Shown: positions 1 through 12,935 of the stretch, in pieces
Position numbering within the stretch: the first letter of the stretch is position 1
Layout: each line of letters opens with the position of its first letter
Origin: Clitoria ternatea
Taxonomy: Eukaryota; Streptophyta; Magnoliopsida; Fabales; Fabaceae
DNA: 64,000 nt
Reading direction: 5' to 3'
Assembly: GCA_037962975.1 (NCBI GenBank)
Contig: CM075670.1
Location: 232,026,242-232,090,241, forward strand
Made by a program: the position numbers and the translations under genes
Notes under the pieces: model-generated
The model's input: only the letters and a program-made list of their open reading frames with translations
Told to the model about the DNA's origin: nothing
The model's database searches: none

Positions 1-689
1 ATTACAACTTTATAATTCTTGGTTAGTAGCATCAGGAGGTTTGGATAGAAATATGTTATGAGATGCATAAGTTTTTGGCTAGAAATATGTTATGAAATGC
101 ATAACTTTTTGTTGAAGTGAATTGCTCATTGAAGTATCTACTTGTGCAGTGCTTTTAATGAATCACATCAGCCTTTTTTACTTGACACTTTTTGGATAGC
201 AAGTCTTATTTTTGCCCCCCTGCCCCCAACCCCCTTTCTTATATTTTTTGTTGTCTTAATCCTGATTAAGAAGGAATGTTTGACTTGCAGTAATTATTGT
301 GCCCTATATGAAGTTATACTTGATGCATATTGAGTTATTGTCATTAATGTTTCTTAATGTAAATATAAGGCCCTATGGTTTACTCTCTAGATAATTAGGC
401 ATCTGGTACTTATTTTTATGTCAATAATTGAATCCTTTAAAAGAAATTTGAGCATTGTTATATTTGTATATATACTTGAATTGACAAATTCAGGGGTTCA
501 TGACCATTTAAGTGACTCTTTTTTTTTGGTGATGTAATATCTGGATTAGGCATGTGTGGTTGTTAGCTTATGTGCTAAGTGCTCTCATCTATGAGCCTGT
601 TTATGTCGTTCTTTTTGTTTAAGATTGATTTTTATGCTACTATCTTTGTCTTTACACTATATGTACACAACTGATTGGTCTGGCTTCAG
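1..689 (+). other. Intron sequence upstream of the first recognised PI4K exon
   Basis: AT-rich sequence with T-runs, ending in a pyrimidine stretch and AG directly before the exon at 690. The short open frame at 142-333 gives no recognisable protein. I read the whole stretch as intron of the kinase gene, whose earlier exons lie left of the window. A small upstream exon hidden here cannot be excluded. Confidence 0.6.
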
Positions 690-3600
690 GAAGATCGAGT
701 ATATGAAATAGGCCATGGAGCTGAAACCCGAGACTCAATACTTACAATGCATACCTGTTTTCTAATCAAAAGCCTGTCCCAGAGGGAGGATCATATACGA
801 GATATTGCAGAGAACTTGTTGACTCAACTTAGAGATAAGTTTCCACAGGTAAATTTCATGGTGTATTTTATAAATATGCTTACGTGTGAATATAGTTACT
901 TCCCTAATATGTCTTTAGCTTCTTTTCTTGAATTCTGCACTATATTTAAGATTAGAATGGCATCTTTGCAGGTTTTATGGGAATCTTCCTGCATAGACTC
1001 TATGCTATTTTCATTTAATGATGACTCTTCTTCTTCTGTCATCAATGATCCTGCTTGGACATCAACAGTCCGTACTTTGTATCAGAGAATTGTTCGGGAA
1101 TGGATAATTAAATCACTTTCAAGTGCTCCATGCACTAGCCAGGGCCTTCTTCAGGTTGACCTGATCTGTTTATTCTTTAATAAAAATCAAGTTTCTGTAG
1201 TTTTGTTGTCATTATTGTCTCAACATTTTGGGCACATGGCTTTGAAGTGCGGAATATGTTGTTAAATGTATGTAACTAGAGCTATAATTCTTATTTGATT
1301 ATTAAAATACCAATTCCTTTTTTAAATTTTAAGTGAGTGCCAAAAGGTGGATGATACTCTTTTCCTCTGGGGTGAGCATCATTGTCTGCACAAAAAAAGA
1401 GAGTAAATTGTACAGAAAATTTGTGGTATAATTTTCTATGTTTCTGCTTCTTACTTCTGTGACTCCCTTCGTTTGCCCTTCGATCTCTTTTTTTATTTTT
1501 GTAAAAATACTATAATGGTCCATATATGGCAACACTACTAATTGTAGTCAACTCACATTCTGAAATTGATCCTAAAATGTGGTGGTTGCATACATTTTAT
1601 TGTGCCTTAGTTTCTTCTATTTCGATTTTTGTAACTTACTAATGCATACATCTCTGTTAAAATTTCTATTGGCAACATTGTCAAATATGTTTATTTTTTT
1701 TAACTCCTCACAGTTCTCTTTGCACATCTCTATCTATGTATTTCACATCAGGATAAACTTTGTAAAGCAAATACTTGGCAAAGAGCGCAGCCCACAATTG
1801 ATGTTGTTTTACTTTTATCTGAGATAAGAATTGGCACGGGGAAAAGTGACAACTGGTCAAATCAAACGGCAAATATTCCCGCTGTCATGGCTGCAGCAGC
1901 TGCAGCTTCAGGAGCAAACTTAAAAGCGTCAGAGTCTTTTAATTTAGAGGTTATTAGTTCTGGTAAATGTAACCAAGCTGCAGCTACAGTTAAGTGCAAC
2001 CATGCTGGAGAAATTGCTGGCATGAGAAGGTTGTATAACAGCATTGGTGGATTCCAGACTGGTACTGCACCTCCTGGTTTTGGACTTGGAGCCGGGCTTC
2101 AAAGAATTATATCTGGAGCTTTTCCTCAGCAGCCACAAGCCGAGGATGACACATTTAATGGAATGTTGCTTAACAAGTTTGTGCGTTTACTTCAACAGTT
2201 TGTTAATGTAGCAGAAAAAGGTGGGGAAGTGGTCAGGTCTGAATTTCGTGATACCTGCTCTCAGGCTACTGTGCTACTTTTGTCAAATTTGGTAAACACA
2301 TCTCTCACTAGTATTTAGTTGATAATAGCTAGAAGTTATACGTCTCAGGGCATGTATGCTCGATACCTTTATCTGAGTTATGTTTTTCTTATGGACAAGA
2401 GTTCTGGATCCAAATCAAATGTGGAGGGCTTTTCACAACTTCTTCGTCTTCTTTGCTGGTGTCCTGCTTACATCTCCACTCACGACACAATGGAAACTGG
2501 TGTCTTCATATGGACATGGCTGGTTTCCGCTGCACCTGAGCTTGGAGCTCTTGTTCTTGCTGAGCTTATTGATGCATGGTTATGGACAATTGATACTAAG
2601 CGGGGTCTTTTTGCATCTGAATCAAGGTATTCTGGGCCATATGCTAAACTGAAGCCTCACCTGTCCCCTGGTGAGCCTGAATTGCAGCCTGAGATTGATC
2701 CTGTTGAGCAAATAATTGCTCATCGATTAATGCTTGGATTCCTCATTGACCGCTTTGAGGTTTGAAATTGCTCTCCTTATTTGTTTAACGCACATTTTCA
2801 TGTCTTGCCACTTATCTAAACCTTATAATGGTTACTATGTGTATTTCATGTTTATTTTTAGCTTAAGTAGCTATAGTCTGTTTTGGTATTCCTATTATAT
2901 TAAAATAATCATTAATTTATGAATGGTTATTGGGTAAATTGTTTAGTTTGAGTAACCTAAGATTTGCCTCGTGGATTGCTTTGACTGTTCACATTGTGAT
3001 TACAAGATGTTAATGATTAAATGGTGAACAAATCATTAATTGTAGATGCTACCAGCATGACATAGGAGTTATCTTTTTGATTGGTGCTTTATTTAAATAG
3101 TTGTATGTAGTTCAATGTGAAGGTGGTAAGGTGGACTCTTTGATTTCTGGGCCTGTCTACTGGATATTTAAGTAAAGAATTATGTTATAGCTGTTTGATA
3201 TTTATTAATGAATTTAACAACTTATTCACAAAGCATCCCTTATTTAAAGATATAGCCAGTTTTTGATTAGTGGACCACATGGGATTCAATTATGGTTTAA
3301 TTTCCACCAAATGTTAGTTGATAGTGCTTTTATATTATGCTGATTGGCTAATTGCTGATGGATTTTAAAAAACATTCAATATGTTCATGCAAATCCTGAT
3401 TAATCATTGAAGTAAGATTGACATTGCAATTACTTTAATCAATTCCCTGGATCATTACTTATCCTGTCTCTTGTAGGCTGTTCGGCACCAAAGTGTGGAG
3501 CAACTCCTGCTTCTTGGCAGAATGTTGCAGGGGACAACAAAGCTTCCCTGGAATTTTTCACACCATCCTGCGGCAACTGGCACTTTCTTCACTCTTATGC

Positions 3601-6600
3601 TTCTAGGGCTTAAGTACTGCTCTTGCCAGTTTCAGGGTAATCTGCAAAAATTTCAAATGGGGCTTCAGCTGCTGGAAGATCGGATTTACAGGTGAGCATG
3701 AGTGTTTTGTATTTTATTTTTTGGTTTTTGTATTGGCATTCTTGATTCGTAATTCTTCTTTTTCTTTAACTGTGCTAAGAGTAGTGCTGGCAGTATTGGT
3801 CTGTTCGCTATTATTTGTTTATGAATGAATCTCTTCCTTTCTTCTGCATGAAGCATGCATTTTGCAAGTACTTACATTATTCATGGAAGCTCCCAAACTG
3901 TATTTTCAGTTTCTCTCTTCTTGCATGGTTTTATGTCCCATAGTTGGCTTGAAAGGTTTCATGAAACTGCACTACTTAGGCCTACTTTTCTTTTAGATGT
4001 TCAAATTTTGTCTGCATACCCATATACTTCGGAAGACATATACTTGGGATGAGTTGGAAGTTGGAAGTGGTAAAGTTATGTGGACTTACAGCTCAAGTCA
4101 AATCAATCCCTGAACCTCCACTTGAGTTTTTATGCCAAATGTTCTGATCTTTTTCATTATGTTTTCTACATGACTTAAATATCATTAAATTCTCACCCCT
4201 TTTCTTTCAATTCTATCCAATAATATTTGAACTTGTTTGAATATTTGGAAATATCCAAAAATATCTTTTATATATTTGCAAATCTTTTAGAATCGGTTTC
4301 CTTATTTCATCATTATCTCTTAAGATTGATTACTGTATTCTTGTACTAAATGAAAATGTTATTTGGCTTGTTTTTAGGGCCGCTTTGGGTTGGTTTGCTT
4401 TTGAGCCCGAATGGTATGACACAAACTACACAAATTTTGCTCAGTGCGAAGCTCAGTCTGTTTCTCTATTTGTTCACTTCCTCTCAAACATGAAGGGAGA
4501 TGCGGTTCAATTTGGTTCAAAAGTAAATGGACAAGAAAATGGGAACTCTTTAGCTGATGTGGTAATAATTCTATGGCCAGCATTAATATCCAGTATCCAC
4601 TTACACTTGGGGGCTCTGGAACACTAAATTACTGAATTCAATTTTAAAAATCATATCCTTTTTTGATCTTTCTCTATGAAATTGATTTAAAGTTTTCAAA
4701 GGTATTTGGAAATATCCTGATATCTGCATGTGTGTAGAGTGATCACTATCATCCTGTTTGGGGTCATATGGAGAACTATGCTACAGGCAGAGAAAAACGG
4801 AGGCAGCTACTTTTAATGCTATGCCAATATGAGGCTGATAGGTTAGAGGTTTGGGCACAGCCGACTAACACAAAGTATACATATCTGTTCTTGACCACTG
4901 GAATTTCATTATATCTTGTTTTTATTGTCCTGTGTGTTCAAATCCCCGGTATGTATTTTCAGGGAAATTATTACACGACCCAAGATTAGCTCAGATAAAT
5001 GGATAGAACATACCAAGACAGCCTTTGCCGTGGATCCTAGGATTGCTTTGTCCTTGGCCAAAAGGTTCCCGACCAATACATTTATAAAAACTGAAGTAAC
5101 TCAGCTGGTTCAGGTATGTTTATTTATTTATTTATTTATTTATTTTCAATGATAAGGACTGTGAACTGGAATTCCTAGTCAGTTTTGAGGGTCTGCAAAT
5201 TTGGAAATTGTTTTAGTAAGTCCAAGTTTAAATGTTTTGAGAAACGGCTTTTCCCTATGGTCTCTTGATGTGGAAGGATTGGATTTATGGTGGAAAGTGT
5301 AGCATTGAAGGGTTACTGTGGTTTAATTGCCAGAGAAGTCTGAAAGGAATATAATGTGGTTTAAGGAGTGACCAATCAGTTTTGGTCACAGTGAGTTGTA
5401 AAGAGTACCTTCTGCTAAAGGCTTTTTTGTGAGAGGGAAAATTGAATGCAGAAAATAAGGTTTTGAATGAAAAAATGTGTTTATTGGTCTAAAGTCTACT
5501 GAAGAAGTCAGGTATGGGTGGTGTGAAATTAAAGAAACATCATAGGAGCAGCAGCTGAGAAGACAACAAACCTAGGAAGTGGGAACCACAGAGTTTGCTT
5601 GCATTGCACAACTGCAAATATAGAAAGTTTTTGTCATCCCTCATAATCTGATCTTTCTATCACAAGACAGCGTTACAAGTTTTTAAATTGACCTCATGTA
5701 AATATCCTAATCACTTTATGATATGTACCACTCATAATTGCATAAGGGGCACTTGGACTGTTGGCAATTGATATGAGCTTGAAAATTACACGGAATTGCC
5801 ATAAACTAGCTCCTTGCAATTAACAATAATGTCCTGTTCAAGAAAATAGAACAGAAACACTCAACTAAGAAAATTTTAGAAAATAAAAGATAAATCTAGA
5901 GCTTGCAGATGCACAGAACATCTAGCCCAGTCCCATTCCCATTTCCTTGTCACACACCTTGTGATAGATATATCATACATGTTCAGAATGAAGAGATCAA
6001 TAAGAAAAAAAGGGAATTTAACTGAATATTTTTCTCCTAATCTGAATCAATATTCAATGGAATCCAAAGTGAAGAACAAAAATGGTTTATAACAGAGTCT
6101 CCACTCCATAATTTCGAGAGCCTGGTATTTCCCACACAACTAATTGACCAAATAATAATGGCCTTAACATACATTGTCTTCTACTTATATCCTATGTCTG
6201 CTACTGCAGTTAGATAGCTAAGTAGCTAAATAATTACTACTTCTTTAACAACTTTAATCTAATCTAACTATTAGAGGCTGGCCCACTTGATTCCTTGGGT
6301 GTATCCTTATTTCTCTTGACATAAGCAATTCAGGGAGTGATACAAGTGCAAAATGATCCTGCGAGTTGTATCGGAGAGGGGTAGTTTTGTATCGAATCTG
6401 ATTCAAATCATATCATTCTTGTGATTCCAACTAGACTTCTGCACTAAAATGAAAATTAGACCAAACTAGAGATGTTTGTTTTAAGCCTATGCTGTCTTGA
6501 TCACTTGATGTTAGTAAGTGTATAGTCACATGTTTTGAAATTGAAAGTAACAAATAGAGAAAGGACATATACTTGCAAATGATTGGAGGAATGATTATTT

Positions 6601-9600
6601 TATGAGGAAAAATGATTCAATTTTATGTTAGATCTTATTGCTAGCTGCTGCAACAAATTTTGGCTTAATGGAAATCAGTGCTAGTTAGGCATTTGGGTTC
6701 AATGAAGATGGGGAATTGCCATCTTAGAACAAATACATTTATCATTATCATTTATAGCTCAGTACGATGATGTTCAATTGGATGGCCTGAACTGAAATTT
6801 CATACAGTTTAAACTTTAGTAAGATTTCCAAAGTTACATGGTTATGATCCAAAAGCAATATGCTTTTGTTCAAGCCAAAAATAATCATCCTTACCTGAGT
6901 TGTATCTTCTGTCATGTCACATAATTCTGCTGTTGTGTTTAGCTTTTCATTTTTTCACTCCTTTGATTTCCTGTTGCTCTCCCCCCCCCCCCCCCCCCCC
7001 CCCTCTTGTGACTCAGCTATTTTCATTATCTTGTAAATATGACATAATCACTCTGCTTTGCAGGCGCATATAGTGGACGTGCGTAACATACCAGAAGCCT
7101 TACCTTACTTTATCACCCCGAAGGCTGTTGATGATAATTCAGTGCTCTTGCAACAATTGCCTCATTGGGCTCCTTGTTCTATTACACAAGCTCTAGAGTT
7201 CCTTACTCCCGCATATAAGGGGCATCCACGGGTTATGGCATATGTTCTAAGGGTTCTGGAATCCTATCCTCCTGAACGAGTGACCTTTTTCATGCCGCAG
7301 CTGGTGCAATCTTTGCGACATGATGAAGGGGTTAGATATCTTTTGAAACTTAATTTTATGGTTTATCTCCTTTGTATGTGCTTTCCTCCCACTGTTAATT
7401 GTCACATAAAACTTGATATTACATTAACTTTTTTTTAACTGTTTTTTCTACAGCATAAATAAGCCTTGTGTTTTTAAGTCGTAATCATATTAATGTTTTC
7501 AAAAGATCATGAGTAACAAACAAAAATACACAGATACAATTAATGTTTTAACATGTTGAAGCTCACTATGTATTGTTGTCTGAATTTTTTGAGTCACTTC
7601 TCCAATTCTGTTTTTTTTTTTAACTTGTATGAAATAATTTAGTACTGATCAATTCCTTTTCTAAATTGAAAATTCCATTGAGTGAAACATCTTTGGCTCA
7701 GACATTTCAAAATAAAAAATTCTAACCTTTTTATGATGTTTTTCTTGAGAGTAAACGGTCAAATTGATCTCGGAAAGATTGCTCACCAAATAAGTCCGTA
7801 AAAAATGATGGCCACTAAATAAGTCCCCTAAAAATTGACTTGGTCATCAAGTTAGTCCTTTTTAGGGATCTAGTTGGTAGTCATCCTATCTTTCGATGAT
7901 CAATTTTTTCTTAACATGGTGACCAAATCAATTTTTGGAGGACTTATTTGATGATCAATCATTATCTTTTAGGGACCTAGTTGGTGACTATATCTTTTGA
8001 AAACCGATTTGACTATTTACTCTTTTAAATTGATCTTTTCTGAAGTTCATCTCTAATAAGTGATGTAAAACTGTAAATAGCAACAGGTCGATAATGAAAT
8101 TCAATGTGTTTTACCCAATAACCAGTTGCATAAATTAATATCTGCAGAAATTAGTTGAAGGTTATTTGCTTAGAGCTACTCAGAGAAGTGACATATTTGC
8201 CCATATTCTTATCTGGCATTTACAGGTATAACTTTTGATTGTTGTTTATTTTTATTTGTGTTTTATACATCATTTGTATTCATAATTTTGTTTTTCTTAC
8301 CTGCAGTTTATGGTCCCTGTTTTCTGTCAATATATGCATCATTCTTAGTTCTTTGTTATTTTATTTCATTCGTGGTTAGATACTCAGTTTATTTTGGGCA
8401 GGGTGAGACTGTACCTGAGACAGGAAAAGATCCAAACACTGTAAAGGTATGCCAAAAGAAAGTTTCTTTACATATAGTGTAGGTATTGCTTTTTGTACTG
8501 ATGGAAATGTATTGAATTTTAAACTTATATCCACATCACGTATTCAAATTTATGCTGATCTTGTACACAATTATTTAGGCAATCTATAACAAATTTGGAG
8601 CAGTGAGCACTGAAACCAGATGCATTGACTGTGTTTTGTTGTTGTTGACTTTCTTCACATGTATTATAGTAATTGGAATTTCAAACTTGTATCCACATCA
8701 AGTATTCAAATTTATGCTGATCATGCACACAATTATTTAGGCAGTGTGATAATTTTGAGCAGTGAGCATTGAAACCCGATGTATTGCTGTTTTGTTGTTG
8801 TTATTCTTCTTCTGCTGCTGCTGCTTCTTCTTGGACTCATTTGACTTTTCTTGCATTTCAAGAAGACTCTTATTTAATGATAAAGTAACTCTTATTTGAT
8901 GATAAAGTAACTCTCATGGGTGATTCATCTTATGGAACAATGGTGTCATTTGTTGTCTTGACTGTCAAGATGATGCAACAAGAGAACACTACTTGAGTTT
9001 AGCATAAACATGACAGCTGCTCCAGATTACATTAAGTTCCTTAATTTGCAGATACATTTACCTAGTTTGGTCTGAAAATTTGAGACTGGCATTTAACTCT
9101 GTTCTGTGGCACAATTTTCATTCAGTACTCAGTGAAAATATAAATATTAAAGCATTTTTTTTGTTTTCAATTTACAATCTGTTTTTTGTTATTCTTTTTC
9201 AATCCGTGCTTTATATGGTTTGTATCTCTTCTTGCTTTGGTTTCAGAATGGTTCATTTCTAGAACTTCTGCCAGCTGTAAGGCAGCGTATAATTGATGGT
9301 TTTAATCCAAAGGCACTTGACATATTCAATAGAGAATTTGATTTCTTTGACAAAGTTACATCCATCTCTGGTGTACTATATCCACTCCCTAAAGAAGAAC
9401 GCCGAGCTGGTATCCGGAGGTATTATGCGGATGTCTGATGGCCTGATGTTTATTGTGAATTTATAAGTTAAAGTTTAAATGTATTCTGATAGAAGTTAAT
9501 GTATGCCTTTAACCATGTGATAGGGAGTTGGAGAAAATTGAACTGGATGGCGATGATCTTTATCTACCAACAGCTCCTAACAAGCTTGTTGTGGGTATTC

Positions 9601-12003
9601 GAGTAGATAGTGGTATTCCCTTACAGTCAGCTGCAAAAGTCCCAATCATGATAACATTTAATGTAGTTGATCGAGACGGGGACAAAAATGATGTAAAGCC
9701 ACAAGCTTGCATTTTCAAGGTTAGTTGGGCTATGTACAATATCTCTTATACTTTTGTTATCCTTTCAACATTAATACAGAACATTGAGCTTTAGGGACTT
9801 GGAAAATTAGCTCTATTCAAATATATTGTTTTTAATGATATATTAGTATATGAGGGTATATTTGTCATTGGGCACAGCTGAGCTGTTACCCAATATATAT
9901 GGTGTTTTCTTTTCTCTTGTAAATAAATATAGAACAGAAATATTTTTACATTCTCTCATAATTCTTTCTCTCCCTCTCTCTCTCTTGCTTTCTCTCTTTC
10001 TATGCTTATACCATTCTAACACTTAATATAGCTCATATATGCTCTAGTCATATATGTCAATTATTATTTTTAAGATGTTCTACATTGGTTAGGAGTATTG
10101 CCAGATACTCCTTTAAAATTTGCGCAATCTTCTGACAAACTAGCTTTCGAGAGTAAGTGGAGCCCAGTCTGTCCTGATATTCTTGAAATATGTACCGAAT
10201 AAAGATTAGTAATATGCTTGGAGTGTGATTAGTGTTAGATCAATTTTTTTGCAGTGCCTTCTTTGTGTGTGTGTTTTGTCATTCTTGGACTGACTAGGTT
10301 TCTTGTTGCATTTTAAGGTTGGAGATGACTGTAGACAAGATGTTCTTGCCCTTCAAGTAATATCACTACTTAGAGATATTTTTGGAGCTGTCGGAATAAA
10401 TCTTTATCTATTTCCTTATGGTGTTCTACCTACTGGTCCCGAGAGAGGTATAATAGAGGTGAGTTTATTCCTAATATGCCAAAGTATTATTTGAAACAGT
10501 CTCATGATCTTATGTCATCAGTCAAGGTATTTTCTAGATCAAAATGGGTGGAATGCCAATCCAGCAATAACTTCATAACTTATGATAGTCCTTGGAGGTT
10601 ATTTTTGAGCGTTATATTTCTTAGCAATTGAATTCTCAGTCTAGAACATGGTCTTAGCATGGTTGTCAAATGCTCATGTAACACACGTTTTATGATCCTG
10701 GGATAAAGTAAGCTAAACCAATCAAACATGTGGAATTTGTTTTGGACTCAAAACGTAGTACTTTGGTTGATTTTGTTGCGTATTCCTGCAACATGTGTAT
10801 GATGGTTTGTGAGCTAATTTTATGGTATTATTGTTAGTATTATTATTATTTCCTGTTTTGTAATGGAAGTACTGAGAGCCAAGTGTATAGCTGTTAGGCC
10901 AAAAGGTTCTATTGGCGTGATTATATTTTAATGAATCATAAACTTCTTATTTTTTGGTGTTTTTAGTATTTGATTCTGAAAAAACTAGATTGCCTATGCT
11001 AGTTACATATGGTATAAAGTTGTTTTGTGAATTTGTGATTCTTATTTTTACGTTTTCCAGGTCGTGCCAAATACACGTAGTAGAAGTCAGATGGGGGAAA
11101 CAACCGATGGAGGTTTGTTTGAGATATTTCAGCAAGACTATGGACCTGTTGGGTCTGCCAGCTTTGAGGCTGCACGCCAGAACTTTATCGTCAGCAGTGC
11201 TGGTTATGCTGTTGCTAGTCTATTGCTTCAACCAAAGGATAGGCACAATGGAAACCTTCTCTTTGATAAGTAAGATCCGTCTTTCTTCTATTACTTTGTC
11301 AGCAAGTCGTTTCTAATTGCACGTGAATTTGAATTTATGCTTTAGATGCCTCAGAAACATTGATCTGTCAGGTTCAATTCATTTATGATTTTCAGCTCCC
11401 TTTCTGCTTTCTTCCCCTGCAAGTATATAAATTACCGGTCCAATAAATGCACCACTAATATGCATGCTTATGCAGTGTTGGGAGGCTTGTTCATATTGAC
11501 TTCGGTTTCATCCTAGAAACTTCTCCGGGTGGGAATATGCGTTTTGAAAGTGCTCATTTTAAGCTGAGCCATGAGATGACCCAACTACTAGATCCATCTG
11601 GTGTTATGAAGAGTGATACATGGAATCAATTTTTAAGGTAGTAATGACATTTCCATCTGTATCATATCACATACAAATCCTCCCCTCTTAATCTTTACTC
11701 CATTATCTAAGCGTTCTTTCACTGTTTATTGTCCATCTATCTAGTTTGTGTGTGAAGGGGTACCTAGCTGCCCGCCGGCATATGGATGGGATCATCACAA
11801 CTGTGGCACTAATGCTAGACAGCGGGTTGCCTTGCTTCAGCAGGGGTGATCCGATTGGCAATCTTCGGAAGAGATTTCATCCGGAGATGAGTGAGCGTGA
11901 AGCAGCCAATTTCATGACCCATGTTTGTAAAGATGCTTATAATAAGTGGACCACTGCTGGTTATGACTTGATACAATACCTGCAGCAAGGCATCGAAAAG
12001 TGA
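690..12003 (+). CDS. PI4KA1: Phosphatidylinositol 4-kinase alpha (type III), 3' part, 17 exons
   Basis: Lipid kinase that phosphorylates phosphatidylinositol at the 4-position; the plant enzyme works in a plasma-membrane PI4P-producing complex (family knowledge). Exons read by eye: 690-848, 972-1154, 1752-2291, 2400-2759, 3477-3691, 4378-4561, 4738-4874, 4963-5113, 7064-7330, 8148-8225, 8402-8446, 9247-9419, 9524-9719, 10318-10458, 11061-11269, 11476-11637, 11745-12003. All junctions are GT-AG and phase-consistent, giving 1,152 residues. The helical PIK region (FLTPAYKGHPRVMAYVL) is in exon 9. The ATP-binding lysine is residue 896, at the end of exon 13, followed by VGDDCRQD. The catalytic loop DRHNGN is at 1003-1008 and the activation-loop HIDFG at 1019-1023. 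The C-terminus YLQQGIEK precedes TGA. No stop or frameshift was seen, so the gene looks functional. The N-terminal part is outside the window. Confidence 0.95.
5119..5145 (+). repeat. TTTA microsatellite at the start of PI4K intron 8
   Basis: A run of about six TTTA units begins five bases after the exon end at 5113, next to the 5' splice site. Confidence 0.8.
6981..7003 (+). repeat. Homopolymer of 23 cytosines in PI4K intron 8
   Basis: Uninterrupted C run flanked by CTCT and TCTTGTG, 60 bp before the acceptor at 7063. It could extend the pyrimidine-rich region upstream of the acceptor. The exact length may be unreliable because homopolymers are error-prone in sequencing. Confidence 0.9.
7749..8022. 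mobile_element. MITE-like element in PI4K intron 9
   Basis: About 274 bp with imperfect terminal inverted repeats: the left end starts GAGTAAACGGTCAAAT, and the reverse complement of the right end starts GAGTAAATAGTCAAAT. The interior repeats 'ataagtcc' and 'tagttggt' blocks in both orientations, giving a fold-back character. There is no coding capacity. No clean target-site duplication was found, so the superfamily is unassigned. Confidence 0.6.
8521..8807 (+). repeat. Tandem segmental duplication, period about 162 bp, in PI4K intron 11
   Basis: Copy 1 starts at 8521 and copy 2 at 8683. Both contain the blocks GTATTCAAATTTATGCTGAT, CACAATTATTTAGGCA and GAGCAGTGAGCA in the same order, with scattered substitutions. 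Both copies are intronic and non-coding. Confidence 0.8.
9963..9999 (+). repeat. CT-rich microsatellite in PI4K intron 13
   Basis: Imperfect CT/CTTT run within the intron between 9719 and 10318; no further function is visible. Confidence 0.7.
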
Positions 12004-12935
12004 GACAATATAGATCTGACCTAAACATGTACATGGTTGCTTGTAATTTTAAATTCATTGTGTTATTTAATTTTTTGAGGAATTTTCACGGTTATAGTAG
12101 TATTCATGGGGGAATAGTAGTAAATGGTGAATGAAGATTCAAAATGTCCTATAATTCCCCTTTTTCGGGTTCCTCGAGATGTAAAAAATACAGCTTTGTA
12201 ATCTTGTTTATTACTAGTAAATACAATTCATTGAGGTGATGCGTAGAAGCTCCCTCGTTCAGTCAATTTTTATGTAAAAAAATATGTTGGTATGTCATGA
12301 TAACAATAGTTCAAAAGTTTAGTTTGTTGATGTATTGTAATTTTTTGATAAAAAAGTATGAGTGTGATTACCAGTTACTACTAAATCATCAATATTTGTT
12401 TTAATGAAAGTGATTAAGTGAATCAACTGCTTATAATGGACATGAATCAATCTTCAATTTATTAATAATTGGTACTTGACAATCTTGATGTGGGACAGAT
12501 CTCGGACTACTAGTTATCACCACGAATAAATAAGTTATTTTCCCACGGCAGGATATTTAAGTTTGATTAATCAATTTTCTTTTTCTATTTTCCAATTGAA
12601 CACATAAAATGCTGTTTTACTGTACTTCTTGATTCCAATGGAACCTATTCATTTTCAATAAATAAATAAAAAGGTCTAACTCTGCATGTAATATTATATA
12701 TGTGGGTAATAAAATCCCATCAAATGATCAAATCCATGGGAAAAGGAAAGGTTACATTAACAATATTTTAAAAGCATTGTTCTCCAATTGATTACCACAC
12801 TTGGAAAAGTAGCATTATATATAACATTCCCTCTCATACTACACTTTGTTGCTTGAAATGCTAATCTAATCTAAAGACGTACACGATTACTCACTATTAT
12901 ATTGGCTCCAAAGCATTAAGCATGATTAATGATGC
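12004..12935. other. Convergent intergenic region between PI4K and transporter
   Basis: The two genes end tail to tail. This 932-bp AT-rich stretch must hold both 3' UTRs and polyadenylation sites. AATAAA-type signals occur several times (for example near 12520 and 12658), but I cannot assign one to a gene. No ORF of interest was seen. Confidence 0.6.

Larger units (their letters stand above)
5114..7063 (+). other. Large PI4K intron 8
   Basis: At 1,950 bp this is the longest intron of the visible gene. I see no coding potential on either strand. Its only clear landmarks are the TTTA repeat at its start and the poly-C run near its end. Confidence 0.75.

Noticed and set aside
142..333. ORF upstream of the first PI4K exon
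   Set aside because: Hydrophobic, low-complexity translation of intron sequence that does not resemble the kinase.
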